Origin: Massilia sp. Root418
GTDB lineage: Bacteria > Pseudomonadota > Gammaproteobacteria > Burkholderiales > Burkholderiaceae_D
Reading direction: 5' to 3'
NCBI RefSeq assembly: GCF_001425265.1
Contig: NZ_LMEC01000025.1
Span: 248,305-312,304 of the forward strand
DNA length: 64,000 nucleotides
Shown here: piece after piece, positions 17,560-25,635 of the stretch
Layout: every line of letters begins with the position of its first letter
How positions within the stretch are numbered: the stretch's first letter is position 1
Position numbers and translations under genes: made by a program
The notes under the pieces: generated by a model
The model's database searches: none
What the model saw: only the letters and a program-made list of their open reading frames with translations
Told to the model about the DNA's origin: nothing

Positions 17560-18054
17560 TCATCCACCCAGCGCGGCGGCCATGGTTTTCCAGACGCCGT
17601 CCGGTACGTACAGCAACAGCGTGGTCATGGTGAGGTAGCGCGCGCACTTGCCGATGGCCATATAGCCGATTGACGGCCAGAACGGCAGCTTGAGCCAGCC
17701 GCCCAGCGTGCACAGCGGATCGCCGATGCCGGGCACCCAGGACAGCAGCATGGTCTTGGCGCCGTAGCGGGCCAGCCAGCGGAACCAGCGGCTTTCGCGC
17801 TCCTTGGCGAAGGCCACCTTGGCGCGGTAGCCGATCCAGTAGTCAACCGCGCCGCCCAGGGTGTTGCCCAGCGTGGCCACCGCGATGGCCGGCCAGAACA
17901 ACTCGGGATTGGCCTTGATGGTGGCGAACACCATGGGCTCGGAACCCATGGGCACCAGGGTGGCGGAGACAAAGCTGACGAAGAAGACCGAGGTCAGGCC
18001 GACTTCCGGCGCGGACAACTGCTCCAGCAGCCACTGGATGGTGGATTCAATCAT
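17560..18054 (-). CDS. YqaA/DedA-family (SNARE-associated) inner-membrane protein
   Basis: A 164-residue protein starting MIESTIQWLLEQL. It has the VTT/SNARE-associated motifs: FVSATLVPMGSEPM, ATLGNTLGGAVDYWIG (the G-x-x-x-G re-entrant part) and LLSWVPGIGDPLCTLGGWLK, followed by a C-terminal helix. Such proteins are thought to move lipids or drive proton-dependent transport. The start at 18054 has a GGGA just upstream; a longer form from 18078 is possible but non-conserved. Divergent from ilvA. Confidence 0.85.
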   Translation of the reverse strand: MIESTIQWLLEQLSAPEVGLTSVFFVSFVSATLVPMGSEPMVFATIKANPELFWPAIAVATLGNTLGGAVDYWIGYRAKVAFAKERESRWFRWLARYGAKTMLLSWVPGIGDPLCTLGGWLKLPFWPSIGYMAIGKCARYLTMTTLLLYVPDGVWKTMAAALGG

Positions 18055-18193
18055 ATTCCCATTATAATGAGTCGGCATGGCGCGTGAGGTACTACACAAC
18101 AGTACGCTGTATAGCGCCCGCCCCTTCCCGGTTACCCGCCGTTGAAAAGCAAGTCCTTGCACTACGCACCAGGGCTCCGCCCCAGACTAAACC

Positions 18194-19738
18194 ATGCAGA
18201 CTATGACTATCGACTACCTGAAGAAAATCCTGACCGCCCGCGTCTACGACGTGGCCCACGAAACGCCGCTTGAGCTGGCGCCGACCCTGTCGCAGCGCTA
18301 CCAGAACCGAATTTATTTCAAGCGCGAAGACATGCAGGACGTGTTCAGCTTCAAGATCCGCGGGGCCTACAACAAGATGGCGCACCTGAGCGAGGGCCAG
18401 TTGAAGCGCGGCGTGATCTGCGCTTCGGCCGGCAACCACGCGCAGGGCCTGGCCTTCTCGGCCAACAAGATGGGCTGCCGCGCGGTGATCGTGATGCCAA
18501 CCACCACGCCGCAGGTGAAGGTCGATGCGGTGCGCACGCGCGGCGGTCCGGGCGTGGAAGTGATCCTGCATGGCGAGTCCTACACGGACGCCTACAACCA
18601 CGCGCTGACGCTGGAAAAAGAACAGAACCTGACCTTCGTCCACCCCTTTGACGATCCGGACGTGATCGCAGGCCAGGGCACCATCGGCATGGAGATCCTG
18701 CGCCAGCACGCCGGCCCTATCCACGCCATCTTCGTGCCGATCGGCGGCGGCGGGCTGCTGGCCGGCGTGGCGGCCTACGTCAAGCAGGTGCGGCCGGACA
18801 TCAAGATCATCGGCGTGCACACCTTCGATTCGGACGCCATGGGCAAGAGCGTCAAGGCCGGCGAGCGCGTGACGCTGGCCGACGTGGGCCTGTTCGCGGA
18901 CGGCACCGCCGTGCGCCTGGTGGGCGAGGAAACCTTCCGCCTGGCGCAGCTGTACGTGGACGACATCATCATTGTCGACACGGACGCCGTGTGCGCGGCC
19001 ATCAAGGACGTGTTCACCGACACGCGCAGCATCCTGGAGCCGTCCGGCGCGCTGGCCATTGCCGGCGCCAAGGCCTATGTGGAGCGCGCCGAGCTGACCA
19101 AGGACCCGATCCGCAACGAAACCCTGATCACCATCGCCAGCGGCGCAAACATGAATTTCGACCGCCTGCGCTTCGTGGCCGAGCGCGCCGAACTGGGCGA
19201 GTCGCGCGAGGCGGTGTTCGCGGTGACCCTGCCGGAACAGCGCGGCAGCTTCAAGCGCTTCTGCTCGCTGATCGGCCCGCGCAATGTCACCGAGTTCAAC
19301 TACCGCATCAGCGACGAGAAGGAGGCGCACGTGTTCGTGGGCGTGCAGATTTCCGACCGTGGCGAGTCCGGCGCGGTGGCGCGCAGCTTCGAGGCGGCCG
19401 ACTTCAAGACGCTGGACCTGACGCACGACGAACTGGCCAAGTCCCACTTGCGCCACCTGGTGGGCGGCAAGAGCGCGCTGGCCAGGGACGAGCTGCTGTA
19501 CCGCTTCGAATTCCCTGAGCGTCCGGGCGCGCTGATGCGCTTCCTCGATTCGATGGCGCCGAACTGGAACATCTCGCTGTGCCACTACCGCTCGCAAGGC
19601 GGCGACGTCGGCCGCATCCTGATCGGCCTGCAGGTGCCGCCGGACGAGATGGACGAGTTCACGCGCTTCCTGGCCAACCTGGGCTACCGCTACTGGGACG
19701 AGTCGCAGAACCCGGTCTACAAGCTGTTCCTGGGCTAA
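18194..19738 (+). CDS. ilvA: Threonine ammonia-lyase (biosynthetic threonine dehydratase)
   Basis: A 514-residue PLP enzyme. The Schiff-base lysine is K54 in FSFKIRGAYNKM, the phosphate-binding Gly loop is IGGGGLLAG, and two C-terminal ACT-like regulatory domains lie at about residues 335-415 and 430-514. This two-domain form is the isoleucine-feedback-regulated biosynthetic type, not the shorter catabolic TdcB. It converts threonine to 2-oxobutanoate, the first step of isoleucine synthesis. A second Met at 18203 is an equally likely start; neither has a clear ribosome site. Confidence 0.96.
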   Translation: MQTMTIDYLKKILTARVYDVAHETPLELAPTLSQRYQNRIYFKREDMQDVFSFKIRGAYNKMAHLSEGQLKRGVICASAGNHAQGLAFSANKMGCRAVIVMPTTTPQVKVDAVRTRGGPGVEVILHGESYTDAYNHALTLEKEQNLTFVHPFDDPDVIAGQGTIGMEILRQHAGPIHAIFVPIGGGGLLAGVAAYVKQVRPDIKIIGVHTFDSDAMGKSVKAGERVTLADVGLFADGTAVRLVGEETFRLAQLYVDDIIIVDTDAVCAAIKDVFTDTRSILEPSGALAIAGAKAYVERAELTKDPIRNETLITIASGANMNFDRLRFVAERAELGESREAVFAVTLPEQRGSFKRFCSLIGPRNVTEFNYRISDEKEAHVFVGVQISDRGESGAVARSFEAADFKTLDLTHDELAKSHLRHLVGGKSALARDELLYRFEFPERPGALMRFLDSMAPNWNISLCHYRSQGGDVGRILIGLQVPPDEMDEFTRFLANLGYRYWDESQNPVYKLFLG

Positions 19739-19746
19739 GGCAAGGC

Positions 19747-20187
19747 TTAGCGGTCGTAGAACTGGTGCTTGCCGCGGTTGCCGGCGCCGGCGCCGCTCTG
19801 GCCAGTCTGGCCGCTCTGCTCCGCCGCGCCGGTCTGCCCGGCCTGGCCGCTGCCCGAGCCGGTGGCGCCGGCGGTGCCGGAACTGCCGCTGGTGTCGGCG
19901 CCGGTGGCCGTGCCGCTGCCTGCAGCCATGGTGCCTGCCGCGCCGCTGGCCGGGCCGGTGCTACCCGCTGCCTGGTTGCCGGTCGAGCTGCCCGGGGTGG
20001 CCGCCACGCCGGTGCCGCTGCTGGTGCCGGTGGCGGTTCCGGGCGCGGTCGCGGTGCCGCCCGCCACGCCCGATTCGCTGCTGCCCGCGCCGGTCGCAGG
20101 CGTGTCCGGATTGCGGTCTTTACAGCCAGTGATGGTTAATGCGCTGAATGCCGCCACGCACAGCAATGCCGTGATCCTGTTAGCCAT
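19747..20187 (-). CDS. Low-complexity Gly/Ser/Thr/Ala-rich lipoprotein
   Basis: A 146-residue protein with a lipoprotein signal peptide: MANRITALLCVAAFSALTITGC, with lipobox ITG-C and mature N-terminus CKDRNPD. The rest is almost entirely G, S, T, A, P and Q with no repeats long enough to define a unit, and a short basic end (GNRGKHQFYDR). AAGGAG lies seven bases ahead of ATG 20187. An outer-membrane lipoprotein with a disordered surface region is likely. No family recognised. It converges with ilvA with only eight bases between their stops. Confidence 0.7.
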   Translation of the reverse strand: MANRITALLCVAAFSALTITGCKDRNPDTPATGAGSSESGVAGGTATAPGTATGTSSGTGVAATPGSSTGNQAAGSTGPASGAAGTMAAGSGTATGADTSGSSGTAGATGSGSGQAGQTGAAEQSGQTGQSGAGAGNRGKHQFYDR

Positions 20188-20314
20188 GATGAACTCCTTC
20201 AAGGTTGGTAAGGTGTGCCGTCACTGTAGAACCTGCGGGCGGTCGCGCGTATAGGACGCCGCTCGTTGCCGCTGTAGGACGGTTTGCCATGGCCTTGCAG
20301 GAAAAACCGGGCCC

Positions 20315-20749
20315 TTAGTCCCGCCTTCCCGCCAGCGCCCCCAGCGCCAGCGATCCTGTCGAGAGGCGCTTTTCGTAGCCCGGATGCAGGCGCTGCGGCG
20401 TCATCTTGTAATCCACAAAACAAGCCACGGCCGCCATCGCCGTGCCGGCAGCGGCGGCCGGCAGGGGCTCGCGGCGCGCCAGGACGCGCCTAAACCAGCG
20501 CTCGAACAACACGCCCCAGAACATGGCACTGGCATGGTGAATGCCGTAGCCCAGCAGCGTATAGCGCAAGCTGGGCTGATCCTTGTGTGCCGCCTTGTCG
20601 CCCCAGAGCCAGTGGCTGACGGCGTTGACCGCGCTGAACGGGCTGTGGTTCTCGCCTTGGCTGCACAGGGCCAGCGCCGCCGCCGACGTGGCGCTGGCCA
20701 CGCTTCCCGTCACCGCGCCGCGCCGCAATGCATCGCTCCAGTTTTCCAT
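20315..20749 (-). CDS. Conserved small membrane protein, function unknown
   Basis: A 144-residue protein with about four hydrophobic segments (near residues 12-28, 63-82, 97-112 and 128-140) and a His-rich loop (YGIHHASAMFWG). A GAGGAAAG ribosome site precedes ATG 20749. I do not recognise a named family. The segment SHWLWGDKAAHKDQPSLRYT looks like the soluble loop of DUF-type proteins found in soil Burkholderiales. Its 5' region carries a 12-bp tandem duplication. It is divergent from the SDR gene. Confidence 0.65.
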   Translation of the reverse strand: MENWSDALRRGAVTGSVASATSAAALALCSQGENHSPFSAVNAVSHWLWGDKAAHKDQPSLRYTLLGYGIHHASAMFWGVLFERWFRRVLARREPLPAAAAGTAMAAVACFVDYKMTPQRLHPGYEKRLSTGSLALGALAGRRD

Positions 20750-20777
20750 GGTGCTTTCCTCCTCAATTTTCTGCGCC

Positions 20778-20801
20778 AAATAGCTGTGCAAATAGCTGTG
20801 C
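20778..20801. repeat. 12-bp tandem duplication (aaatagctgtgc x2)
   Basis: Two perfect head-to-tail copies of aaatagctgtgc, 29 bases upstream of the start of the small membrane protein and 130 bases upstream of the divergent SDR gene, where a promoter or operator would be expected. It may be a duplicated binding site or simple slippage. Confidence 0.8.
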
Positions 20802-20931
20802 ACCACGATACCGGAAACAGCGCCGCGCGGCACGGGCGAACGCCATCCGTACGGGCCCGCTTGCGTGAAATGGCGCACGGTATGCGGCACGCGCCGCCGC
20901 CACAATCCAGGGAATTCATCATGGAGTCGTC

Positions 20932-22260
20932 ATGCATGTCCTGATCACCGGTGCCAGCGGCTTTGTGGGCCGGCGCGTGACGCAGGCGCTGCTGGCCCAA
21001 GGTAGCCGTGTGACGGCAGCCGGGCGCGCGCCCCTGCCGGATGCGCGCATCGCGTTCATTGCCGCCGACTTTGTGCGCGACACCGATCCTGCCGCGTGGC
21101 TGCCGCGCCTGCGCGGAGTGGACGTGGTGATCAACCTGGTCGGCATCATCCGCGAGCGCGGCAGCCAGCGCTTCGCGCAACTGCACGTAGCCACGCCGCG
21201 CGCGCTGTTCGCGGCCTGCGTGGAGGGCGGCGTGCAAGGGGTGATCCAGCTGTCCGCGCTGGGGGCGGACGAACACGCCGCCACCGAATACCACCTGAGC
21301 AAGAAGGCGGCGGACGACTACCTTGCGGCGCTGCCGCTGCGCTCGGCCATTGTGCAGCCGTCGCTGATCTTCGGCCCCGGCGGCGGCAGCGCGGAACTGT
21401 TCAAGACGCTTGCCGTACTGCCGCTCGGCGTGCGCCTGGGCCGCTCGCCGCAGCTGGTGCAGCCCATCCATATCGACGACGTGGCAGAGGCCATCGTGCG
21501 CCTGGCCAACAGCCTTGCCCCTGCGCAGCCGGCAGCGGCGAACGGCAAAGCGGCGCCAGCGCCACCGTGCGGCAGCCGCCGCATCGCGCTGGTGGGTCCG
21601 GAAGCGATGCCCCTGCAGGACTACCTGGCGGCGCTGCGCCGCACGCTCGGCCTGGAACCGCAGCGTGTGCTCACCTTGCCGGACGCGGCGGCGCGGGCGT
21701 TCGCCTGGCTGGGCAGCGTGCTGCCGGGCTTGCCAATGGACCGCGACGCCCTGCGCATGCTTGAGCGCGGCAACACGGCCGACCCGGCGGACACTGCCGC
21801 CCTGCTGGGCCGCCCGCCGAGAGCCGTGCAAGACTTCATGGCGCCCGCCCAGCGCGGCGCCGAACGCACGCTGGCCCAACTGAACTGGCTGCTGCCGCTG
21901 CTGCGCCTGAGCATCGCCGCCGTGTGGATAATCACGGCGTACGTATCCGCCCTGGTCTATCCGGAAGCGGACAGTTACCGCCTGCTGCAGCGCACCGGCG
22001 TACCGTCCGCGCTGGGGCCGCTGATGCTGTATGGCGCAGCCGGCCTGGACCTGCTGCTGGGCGTCGCCACCCTGGCGCTGCCGCAACGCCTGCGCAGCCC
22101 GCTATGGCTGGCGCAGATCGCGCTGATCGTCTTTTATTCCGTGCTGATCGCCTGGCGCCTGCCGGAATTCCTGGCCCATCCCTATGGTCCGCTGACCAAG
22201 AACCTGCCCATGCTGGCCGCCATCTGGCTGTTGTACGAACTCGAAAAAGGAAAGCGCTGA
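20932..22260 (+). CDS. NAD(P)-binding SDR protein fused to a DoxX-like membrane domain
   Basis: A 442-residue two-part protein. Residues 1-225 form an atypical short-chain dehydrogenase domain: nucleotide-binding MHVLITGASGFVGRRVTQ, INLVGI, and the Tyr-x3-Lys-like YHLSKKAADD. Residues 320-440 hold four hydrophobic helices (from WLLPLLRLSIAAVWIITAY) resembling DoxX-like/DUF4394 membrane domains. A ribosome site (GGAG) precedes the ATG. Similar to NDUFA9/YbjT-type NAD(P)H-binding proteins; the substrate is unknown. It is translationally coupled to the DUF2269 gene by a TGATG overlap. Confidence 0.82.
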   Translation: MHVLITGASGFVGRRVTQALLAQGSRVTAAGRAPLPDARIAFIAADFVRDTDPAAWLPRLRGVDVVINLVGIIRERGSQRFAQLHVATPRALFAACVEGGVQGVIQLSALGADEHAATEYHLSKKAADDYLAALPLRSAIVQPSLIFGPGGGSAELFKTLAVLPLGVRLGRSPQLVQPIHIDDVAEAIVRLANSLAPAQPAAANGKAAPAPPCGSRRIALVGPEAMPLQDYLAALRRTLGLEPQRVLTLPDAAARAFAWLGSVLPGLPMDRDALRMLERGNTADPADTAALLGRPPRAVQDFMAPAQRGAERTLAQLNWLLPLLRLSIAAVWIITAYVSALVYPEADSYRLLQRTGVPSALGPLMLYGAAGLDLLLGVATLALPQRLRSPLWLAQIALIVFYSVLIAWRLPEFLAHPYGPLTKNLPMLAAIWLLYELEKGKR

Positions 22261-22724
22261 TGGAATACCTCATCATCAAATGGCTGCACATACTGTCCTC
22301 CACGCTGCTGTTCGGCACCGGCATCGGCTCGGCCTGGTATTTGCTGTTCGCCAGCATCAGCCGCGACACGCGCGCGGTCGCCGTGGTCAGCCGCAATGTG
22401 GTGCGTGCCGACTGGCTGTTCACCGCCACCACCATGATCGTCCAGCCCGCCACCGGCTACTACATGGCCCACCTGGCCGGTTACCCGCTGCACAGCCGTT
22501 GGATCATGTGGTCGCTATGGCTCTACCTGCTGGCGGGCGCCTGCTGGCTGCCCGTGGTGTGGATACAGATGCGCCTGCGCGACGTGGCTGCCGCGGCGGA
22601 CGCCGCCGGCCAGGCGCTGCCGCCGCTCTACTGGCGCTATTTCCGCTGGTGGGTAGTGCTCGGCATACCAGCTTTTTTCGCCTTTGTCGCGGTGTTCTAC
22701 CTGATGGTGGCCAAGCCGGCATGA
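22260..22724 (+). CDS. DUF2269 family integral membrane protein
   Basis: A 154-residue protein with four transmembrane helices, opening MEYLIIKWLHILSSTLLFGTGIGSAWY. The conserved His and Gly/Thr pattern in helix 1 and the QPATGYY of helix 2 mark DUF2269. Its start shares TGATG with the SDR/DoxX stop, so the two are made together and may work as a membrane redox pair. Function unknown. Confidence 0.82.
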   Translation: MEYLIIKWLHILSSTLLFGTGIGSAWYLLFASISRDTRAVAVVSRNVVRADWLFTATTMIVQPATGYYMAHLAGYPLHSRWIMWSLWLYLLAGACWLPVVWIQMRLRDVAAAADAAGQALPPLYWRYFRWWVVLGIPAFFAFVAVFYLMVAKPA

Positions 22725-22806
22725 AGCGCCCCGCCGCGTGCCGCCGCGCCGCATTTGCGCTACCATGCACCCTTCGCCGTTCGCTTTCACCTTCATTGCC
22801 GCCATC

Positions 22807-23640
22807 ATGACCAATACCGCCGACCTGTCCCCGCTGGGCAAAAACTCCGCTTACCGCACCGATTACGCGCCGGAACTGCTGTTCCCCATTCCGCGCCAGG
22901 GCAAGCGCGACGAACTGGGCCTGAAAGGCACCCTGCCCTTCTTCGGCGTGGACATCTGGAACGCCTACGAGCTGTCTTGGCTGAACATGCGCGGCAAGCC
23001 GCAGGTGGCGGTGGCCAAGATCACCTTTCCGGCCGACTCGCCCAACATCATCGAATCGAAGTCCTTCAAGCTCTACCTGAACTCCTTCAACCAGACCCGC
23101 CTGGCCAACGAGGAAGCGCTGCGCTCGCTCATGGTGCAGGACCTGTCGGCTGCCGCCGGCGCCAGCGTACATGTCGTGATTACCCTGCAGGAAGATTTCG
23201 CCAGGCTGGCAATGGGTGAACTGGAAGGCTTGCTGCTGGACCGCCTGGACATCGACGTGGACAACTACGCGCCCCAGCCGGAAGTGCTCAAAGCCAACTT
23301 CGACGACCTGCCAGTGGAAGAGGTGTTCATCTCCCATCTGCTCAAATCGAACTGCCTGGTGACCGGCCAGCCGGACTGGGGCAGCGTGCAGATCAGCTAC
23401 GCCGGCCCCCAGATCGACCAGGAAAGCCTGCTGCGCTACCTCATCGGTTTCCGCGAGCACAACGAATTCCACGAGCAGTGCGTGGAGCGCATCTTTACCG
23501 ACATTCTGCGCCATTGCAAACCGGCGCAGCTGGCCGTATATGCGAGGTATACGCGGCGCGGCGGGCTGGACATCAACCCCTGGCGCGCCAACTACAGCAC
23601 CGGTCTCAAGCCGTCCAACCTGCGCAATGCCCGTCAGTAA
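22807..23640 (+). CDS. queF: NADPH-dependent 7-cyano-7-deazaguanine reductase (type II)
   Basis: A 277-residue enzyme of the long, tandem T-fold type, close to E. coli QueF (282). It carries the QueF signature ESKSFKLYLNSFNQTR (about residues 83-98) and the catalytic Cys183 in LLKSNCLVTGQPDWG. It reduces preQ0 to preQ1 in queuosine tRNA modification. The start at 22807 matches the family (MTNTADLSPLGK); upstream in-frame Met codons add unconserved residues. No strong ribosome site is seen. No preQ1 riboswitch-like element was found ahead of it. Confidence 0.95.
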   Translation: MTNTADLSPLGKNSAYRTDYAPELLFPIPRQGKRDELGLKGTLPFFGVDIWNAYELSWLNMRGKPQVAVAKITFPADSPNIIESKSFKLYLNSFNQTRLANEEALRSLMVQDLSAAAGASVHVVITLQEDFARLAMGELEGLLLDRLDIDVDNYAPQPEVLKANFDDLPVEEVFISHLLKSNCLVTGQPDWGSVQISYAGPQIDQESLLRYLIGFREHNEFHEQCVERIFTDILRHCKPAQLAVYARYTRRGGLDINPWRANYSTGLKPSNLRNARQ

Positions 23641-24002
23641 CATGTATCAGCTTTGCGGGCCGCACGCGGAATCTCGTATCGCTTGGCCCGGATTTGTCTT
23701 ACAATGAATCAATAAAGGTTGCAGCGTTCGAAGCTGCAGCCGATAACAGTAAAAGACATTCAAAAATCGGCGAATCCGCTTAGTCCCTGACAAAAAACTG
23801 GCGTTTGTCTTGTATTCGACGCGGAAATAGCTAATATCTCTGCCAGTGCTTATTTAACAACGCTACGGCCTGCCCCAAGCGGACTGCGGCGGATAGCGGA
23901 GCCGGCCATGGCGCAAGCGAATTCCAGTTACAAGGCAAAAAAACAAGCCTATAATTCTGCTCGCAAGCCACATTTGTGCGCCGCACCATTCCACGTCGCG
24001 TT
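23641..24002. other. 362-bp intergenic region between queF and ptsN
   Basis: No gene is supported here. The region is unusually AT-rich for this genome. It holds an imperfect 9-bp hairpin (23717-23741, stem ggttgcagc/gctgcagcc with one wobble pair) without a T-tract, and the ptsN promoter near its right end. Its size suggests it carries regulatory sites or a degenerated gene, but nothing else is recognisable. Confidence 0.6.
23928..23955 (+). promoter_or_regulatory. Sigma-70 promoter of ptsN-hprK
   Basis: TTACAA, a 16-base spacer and a perfect TATAAT, about 48 bases upstream of the ptsN start. The spacing and the AT-rich upstream stretch fit a housekeeping promoter. Confidence 0.6.
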
Positions 24003-24485
24003 ATGAACAACCTGAGCAAAATCCTATCCCTCGAAAACGTCCAGCTCGATCTGGAAGTTTCCAGCAAAAAGCGCGCTTTCGAGCAAGCCGGCCTGATTTT
24101 TGAGAACAACTGCGGTATCGCCCGCTCCACCGTGTCGGACAACCTGTTCGCGCGCGAGCGCTTGGGCTCCACCGGCCTGGGCCACGGCGTGGCCGTGCCG
24201 CACGGGCGCATCAAGGGCATGAAGAGCCTGAAGTCGCCGCTGGCGGCCTTTGTGCGCCTGGCCGAGCCGATTCCGTTCGAATCGCCGGACGGCAAGCCTG
24301 TCAGCCTGTTGTTCTTCCTGCTGATCCCGGACCACGTGACGCAGCAGCACCTGGAAATCCTGTCGGAAATCGCCGAAATGTTCTCGGACGACAGCTTCCG
24401 CAGCGCGCTGGCCAGCGATCCGGACCCGCAGTCGGTGTACAGCCGCATCGTCAACTGGCAACCCAGCTTGCAAGCTGCAGGCTAA
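24003..24485 (+). CDS. ptsN: PTS IIA-like nitrogen regulatory protein
   Basis: A 160-residue EIIA-Ntr protein. The phosphorylated histidine is H67 in GHGVAVPHGR; surrounding blocks (LGSTGLGHG, LLFFLLIPDHVTQQHLEILSEIAEMFSD) are canonical. It receives phosphate from the nitrogen PTS and regulates potassium transport and other targets. It precedes hprK by 54 bases, as usual in Betaproteobacteria, but here it is not directly linked to rpoN-hpf. Confidence 0.95.
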   Translation: MNNLSKILSLENVQLDLEVSSKKRAFEQAGLIFENNCGIARSTVSDNLFARERLGSTGLGHGVAVPHGRIKGMKSLKSPLAAFVRLAEPIPFESPDGKPVSLLFFLLIPDHVTQQHLEILSEIAEMFSDDSFRSALASDPDPQSVYSRIVNWQPSLQAAG

Positions 24486-24539
24486 AGTACGCTAAAAGCA
24501 GTTAAACTAAGGCGTCCACCATTCCTGAACTGAGATGCC

Positions 24540-25475
24540 ATGCTGCAAACGCCCCTGACGATACAACGCCTGTACGACGACAATCGTGAAACGTTGCAGC
24601 TAGGCTGGTTCGCCGGCTTTCCAGGGGGCGAACGCCTGATCTCAGGCGACGTGGCTTCGGCTGCCGACCAGGTCGGCCACTTGAACACCATCCACCCGGG
24701 CCGCATCCAGGTCTTCGGGCACCAGGAAATCAACTACTACCAGCGCCTCAAGTCGCTCACGCGCGCGCACGTGATCAGCGAGCTGATCGCCGGCGGGCCG
24801 CCTGCGCTCATCATCGCGCAAGGCCTGGAAACGCCGCCCGATATCCTCGCTATCTGCGACGAAAAGAACATTCCGCTGTTTTCCACGCCGTTGCCGGCCG
24901 CACAGGTGATCGACTTCCTGCGCGTGTACCTGTCGAAGAAGCTGGCGCAGCGCATCATCATGCACGGCGTGTTCATGGACGTGCTGGGCGTGGGCGTGCT
25001 GATTACCGGCGACTCCGGCCTGGGCAAGTCGGAACTGGGGTTGGAACTGATTTCGCGCTCGCACGGCCTGGTGGCCGACGATGCGGTGGAGTTCGCGCGC
25101 ATCGCGCCCAATATGATCGAAGGACGCTGCCCTGCCCTGCTGCAGAACCTGCTGGAGGTGCGCGGGCTGGGGCTGCTGGACATCAAGGCCATCTTCGGCG
25201 AGACGGCCGTGCGCCGCAAGATGCGGCTGAAACTGATCGTGCATCTGGTGCGGCGCTCGGCGCTGGAGGAAGAAGTGGAACGCCTGCCGTTCCAGTTCCC
25301 CACCGAGGACGTGCTGGGCCTGCCGATCCGCAAAGTGGTCATCCCTGTGGCGGCCGGCCGCAACATCGCGGTGCTGCTGGAAGCGGCCGTGCGCAACACC
25401 ATCCTCCAGCTGCGCGGCATCGATACGCTGCAGGAATTCATGGAACGGCAACGGCAAGCCATGAGCGGCGACTAG
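24540..25475 (+). CDS. hprK: HPr kinase/phosphorylase
   Basis: A 311-residue HprK/P. Walker A is GDSGLGKS at residues 157-164, and the family signature LEVRGLGLLDIKAIFGE follows at about 207. It phosphorylates the regulatory serine of HPr and also removes it, linking PTS state to regulation. The gene is followed by a 93-bp REP pair (BIME) and then rapZ. Confidence 0.95.
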   Translation: MLQTPLTIQRLYDDNRETLQLGWFAGFPGGERLISGDVASAADQVGHLNTIHPGRIQVFGHQEINYYQRLKSLTRAHVISELIAGGPPALIIAQGLETPPDILAICDEKNIPLFSTPLPAAQVIDFLRVYLSKKLAQRIIMHGVFMDVLGVGVLITGDSGLGKSELGLELISRSHGLVADDAVEFARIAPNMIEGRCPALLQNLLEVRGLGLLDIKAIFGETAVRRKMRLKLIVHLVRRSALEEEVERLPFQFPTEDVLGLPIRKVVIPVAAGRNIAVLLEAAVRNTILQLRGIDTLQEFMERQRQAMSGD

Positions 25476-25483
25476 GCATGCCT

Positions 25484-25576
25484 CCCGTAGGGCGGGTTAG
25501 GACGCAGTCCGTAACCCGCCATGGACGCGCAGCGACGGCTCCGGCGGGTTACGCTGGCGCTAACCCGCCCTACGGG
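25484..25576. repeat. REP pair (BIME) between hprK and rapZ
   Basis: Two inverted copies of a GTAG-type REP unit. The left unit is cccgtagggcgggttag, nine bases, then cgtaacccgcc; the right unit is its mirror (ggcgggttacg, six bases, ctaacccgccctacggg). The outer 17-base arms (25484-25500 and 25560-25576) are perfect complements, as are the inner 11-base arms. Each unit folds on its own (ggcgggtta/taacccgcc). Related units lie at 26540-26575 and 58227-58310. It occupies the gap between two co-directional genes and could affect the mRNA. Confidence 0.85.
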
Positions 25577-25635
25577 CCCCACCACAAGAGGGCAGGACAC
25601 ACCTATCGCGTAGTCTTGATGTATTATCTTTAGCT

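Noticed and set aside
22725..22806. A preQ1 riboswitch ahead of queF
   Set aside because: No preQ1 aptamer pattern (short hairpin plus A-rich tail) is visible in the 82 bases before the start.
23717..23741. Hairpin after queF as its terminator
   Set aside because: The stem has a wobble and there is no T-tract; it lies 77 bases beyond the stop. Left as a structure of unknown role.
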